The notes below the pieces were generated by a model that saw only the letters and a list, made by a program, of their open reading frames with translations, ran no database searches and was not told where the DNA came from. This document shows positions 12,995-13,151 of a stretch of 13,151 bases of DNA, piece after piece. This stretch comes from an archaeon. GTDB lineage: Archaea; Asgardarchaeota; Hermodarchaeia; Hermodarchaeales; Hermodarchaeaceae. Each line of letters begins with the position of its first letter. Positions within the stretch are counted from its first letter, which is position 1. The position numbers and the translations under genes were made by a program. Where the stretch lies: the NCBI GenBank assembly GCA_016550405.1, contig JABXGX010000187.1, forward strand, positions 1 through 13,151. Direction: 5' to 3'.

Positions 12995-13151
12995 CTAAGC
13001 GAAAGGGATAATCGGGTTGTCATTGAGGAAAGGGGGGCAATCCTTGATCAGTTTCCAGTTCTTGCTATCAACTCCCTCATGAATTGTCAACCATTGCTGA
13101 GGCGATTTGTGTTCTGGCAACCGATACATTAACCGATACATTAACCGATAC
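12995..13151 (-). CDS. partial minus-strand gene running off the window edge
   Basis: The minus strand is open from the window edge to a TAG (complement of 12995-12997), giving 51 residues. The C-terminal part reads like protein: RLPEHKSPQQWLTIHEGVD, then SKNWKLIKDCPPFLNDNP and IIPFA. It begins with repeated YRLM units encoded by a 12-bp tandem repeat. The true start may be one of the repeat ATGs or beyond the window. I do not recognise a family. Confidence 0.35.
   Translation of the reverse strand, partial: YRLMYRLMYRLPEHKSPQQWLTIHEGVDSKNWKLIKDCPPFLNDNPIIPFA
13119..13151. repeat. 12-bp tandem repeat at the window edge
   Basis: The unit AACCGATACATT occurs at 13119-13130 and 13131-13142 and continues through nine further bases to the end. 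Its length is a multiple of three, so it inserts Tyr-Arg-Leu-Met units in the minus-strand frame without shifting it. The repeat may continue beyond the window. The word CCGATACATT also occurs at the padR operator (3633-3642). Confidence 0.7.

Noticed and set aside
13119..13151. CRISPR array at the window edge
   Set aside because: The 12-bp units are directly adjacent with no spacers; it is a plain tandem repeat.

Overview
The window looks archaeal. Several starts are preceded by Shine-Dalgarno motifs that pair with the archaeal 16S 3' end (GTGATC before the zinc-finger acetyltransferase, AAGGTGATC before the flavin-reductase-like gene, GGAGGT before a 33-codon gene). Candidate promoters are TATA boxes about 25-30 bases from a start or inferred transcription start. 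The protein families fit too: archaeal-type ArsM, DUF2769, a predominantly archaeal P-loop ATPase type, and membrane-anchored extracellular proteins with a C-terminal helix and basic tail. An Asgard-type lineage is possible, but nothing here proves the phylum.

Left part (1-2300): a minus-strand helical protein of unknown function, a doubtful small gene over a GC-rich structured island, and a plus-strand fusion of a Cys/His zinc-binding module to a GNAT acetyltransferase. A headless fragment of a membrane-anchored extracellular protein follows directly.

Central part (2379-5079): a probable metalloid-response cluster. On the minus strand are a PadR-type repressor with an N-terminal CC-PPD-CC motif, a 33-residue cysteine-containing micro-protein and a nitroreductase. 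Divergent on the plus strand are an arsenite S-adenosylmethionine methyltransferase (ArsM) and an FMN-binding split-barrel flavin-reductase-like protein. Five copies of one 16-bp operator (TATYGG-N4-CCRATA) tie these together. Three are stacked before the micro-protein/nitroreductase unit, one lies just upstream of the padR start, and one lies between the shared promoter and arsM. The simplest model is a PadR that releases all three promoters when its cysteines bind As(III) or a similar soft metal or metalloid. This regulon, including the unlisted micro-protein, is the best candidate for something undescribed.

Middle spacer (5080-6295): a decaying stretch with a headless two-helix membrane-protein fragment, a frameshifted DUF2769 gene and a block of competing inverted repeats.

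Right-centre (6296-9959): a secreted Trp/Tyr-rich small protein with its own strong terminator, then a tightly packed four-gene operon (membrane-anchored extracellular protein, ABC ATPase, ABC-2-type permease, two-helix accessory protein) that ends in a perfect 11-bp inverted repeat. The order recalls peptide export/immunity loci, but the substrate is unknown.

Right part (9960-13151), visibly more AT-rich: a 669-residue P-loop ATPase with a winged-helix-like middle and a C-terminal cysteine cluster, a split reading frame that looks like one frameshifted gene, and a partial minus-strand reading frame containing a 12-bp tandem repeat at the window edge.
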